Under the pieces are notes generated by a model. That model worked only from the letters and a program-made list of their open reading frames with translations. It was not told the DNA's origin and did no database searches. The translations under genes and the position numbers were made by a program. Shown piece by piece: positions 63,601 to 64,000 of a stretch of DNA of 64,000 bases. This stretch comes from Candidatus Poribacteria bacterium (lineage in GTDB: Bacteria; Poribacteria; WGA-4E; WGA-3G): positions 4,120,682 to 4,184,681 of the forward strand of contig OY282374.1 in NCBI GenBank assembly GCA_958295815.1, given 5' to 3'. Position 1 is the first letter of the stretch. Every line of letters begins with the position of its first letter.

Positions 63601-64000
63601 AATCAGGAATTCCATCCCGCCTTCTTCAATAACCTTAGCACCAACATCAAGGTTGCTCCCACGGACGGCGTTGTAAACCGCTGACAGCGGCACATTATAC
63701 GCCAACAAAGTGTTCGGATCGATGTCGATCTGATACTGTTTAACGTGTCCGCCGACTGAGGCTACCTCAGAAACGCCATCCGCAGAGGCGAGATAGTAAC
63801 GGACTGTCCAATCTTGGAGCGTCCGAAGTTCATGGAGTTCTAAATTGGAAGCAACAAGTTTTTCTCCATCTTCTGGACAGATACCCGGTTTCGCGTAGCG
63901 TTCCGTCGGGTGCTTAGGGCAATAGTACCCGTTCTCAACCGTATACCAAAATACCTGTCCAACACCCGTCGCATCGGGACCGAGGACCGGCACAACACCT
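60700..64000 (-). CDS. CusA/CzcA heavy-metal efflux RND pump, partial
   Basis: At least 1097 residues, with the N-terminus beyond the window. It is a proton-driven RND pump that exports metal cations (Cu/Ag or Zn/Co type) through a tripartite complex. Family phrases include LGPDATGVGQVFWYTVEN, LQDWTVRYYL, GRAMTATDPAPIG, NRVDMLATGIQTPIGIKVFG and VGYIALFGIAVEDGIVLI. Two inserts stand out: a segment about residues 23-46 from the window edge resembles a heavy-metal-binding domain (YYCPKHP ... KPGICPEDG), and about 110 extra residues follow GRAMTATDPAP. The CusB-like adaptor would lie beyond 64000. The OmpW-like gene follows. Confidence 0.92.
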   Translation of the reverse strand, partial: GVVPVLGPDATGVGQVFWYTVENGYYCPKHPTERYAKPGICPEDGEKLVASNLELHELRTLQDWTVRYYLASADGVSEVASVGGHVKQYQIDIDPNTLLAYNVPLSAVYNAVRGSNLDVGAKVIEEGGMEFLIRGLGFIKSIEDIENIVVKEHDGVPVYVKNLGTVSEGPDFRRGALDKAGIPATGGVVLMRYGDNPLRVIENVKAKIVELTPGLPSGVRIVPFYDRSHLIHRATDTLQETLTEEIIVAAAVILLFLGQLSSSLIIALVLPLGVLLSFVGMRIIGLPSNIMSMGGIAIAIGVMVDAGIVMTENITRHLQEPHPGESKLQVVTRAAKEVGPPIFFAMLIVIVAFIPVFSLTGQAGKLFKPLAYTKTFAMLGAALLAISLVPVLASFLLTDPTRTRTGVISKRVSQLLALLGWPLRKLADGITWLLRTVYRPIIRLAVKNIWTKLAVVVLAVLAFAASIPLTPFYKNIGQEFMPPLNEGALLFMPVLLPGASITQAEDVMAKQDLIMNRFPEVSLVVGKLGRAMTATDPAPIGMFETIVNIVDPAMWPRRAVKRTATLEFVSHLVQRLVDDGLMSEEHAGHISADLLDDIVTASVKRFDTLATTYHNSYLSVAEREKLYRIWFLRILLEELLAEKRAGEMGLEHVRIGESETETKLHRIAEEIEPGLEHKTYFRTKNRNELITELIEATRMPGVSPIMTQPIRNRVDMLATGIQTPIGIKVFGKDLAKIEEIAVRIEQELLKLEGAQGPYAERIGNKPYLEFHINREEAARYGIQIQTVQQIIMTAIGGMNLTYTVEGRERFPIRIRYMRELRDNIEALKRVLVPAPKGLHIPLEQLVKIERRPGPAKIASENTLLFSRIFCDVDVDTIGLVDFVALAEKTLDEKIKPTLPQGYFYAFSGQYEAELEARDRLAIVVPVCIAVIFILLYLQFKSPSAMFSIFLAIPFAFIGGMWMQWLMQYVPEALGGGYAIKYSTAVWVGYIALFGIAVEDGIVLIEYLLERVRGGEPIDEAVINAGLLRVRPIVMTTATTVLALLPIMLAEISTTTGAELMKPIAVPTFGGMVSATVTNLVLAPVLFSLFYPIERWVRER

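Overview
The window comes from a Gram-negative bacterium of roughly 48% GC by eye. It carries an OmpA-type lipoprotein, an outer-membrane barrel, a CusA/CzcA pump and a prolipoprotein transferase. The mix of phytanoyl-CoA dioxygenase, Gfo/Idh/MocA oxidoreductases, a DUF6785-like membrane protein, a PAPS-type sulfotransferase, secreted lamin-tail proteins and abundant short palindromic repeats most resembles Candidatus Poribacteria or a close relative. That assignment is an inference from gene content. Promoters are unusually easy to read: many genes have a near-consensus TTGACA/TATAAT pair spaced 16-18 bp.

Layout. 1-2580 is gene-poor: the start of a secreted protein (minus), six stacked minus-strand promoters upstream of it, a 168-bp tandem repeat, and a Y1 (IS200/RAYT-like) transposase flanked by REP-like palindromes. 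2586-12011 holds a large secreted lamin-tail protein, a UPF0182 membrane protein, a sulfotransferase, lgt and an orphan livG-livF ATPase pair. 12364-22678 (plus) holds dprA, a lipoprotein with a long structured leader, an ECF sigma/anti-sigma pair, a 1568-residue TPR protein and an AGXT-type aminotransferase. 22713-32809 (minus) holds guaA, an OmpA-like lipoprotein with a small lipoprotein partner, rng-rplU-rpmA, and a histidine kinase next to a PorX-like response regulator/PglZ protein.

33191-36381 (plus) encodes a HAD hydrolase, a TIGR01777 epimerase and a PLP aminotransferase. 36574-43239 (minus) encodes a membrane-anchored L7/L12-like domain, MoeB with an unknown partner, a HigB/HigA-like toxin-antitoxin pair, a sulfite reductase fused to a TusA domain, and a Gfo/Idh oxidoreductase. 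43458-50384 is a catabolic or accessory block (second Gfo/Idh, TIM-barrel isomerase, PhyH dioxygenase, SDR, SRAP peptidase, E1-alpha dehydrogenase, fused MNT-HEPN-like protein). 50392-57188 has the DUF6785-like protein, four small genes in a cyanobacteria-like cassette, a CoxE-like VWA protein, a zinc MDR dehydrogenase and a secreted prenyltransferase-repeat protein. 57218-64000 (minus) has a dual-VWA protein, an FMN_bind-like protein, an outer-membrane barrel, and a CusA/CzcA pump that runs off the window end.

The main novelty candidates are the promoter array, the RAYT/REP island, the adjacent PorX/PorY-like pair, the sulfite reductase-TusA fusion, the single-chain MNT-HEPN-like protein, the membrane-anchored L12 domain, a metal-binding insert inside CusA, and the structured leader of the lipoprotein gene. 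No tRNA, rRNA, CRISPR array or origin was recognised.
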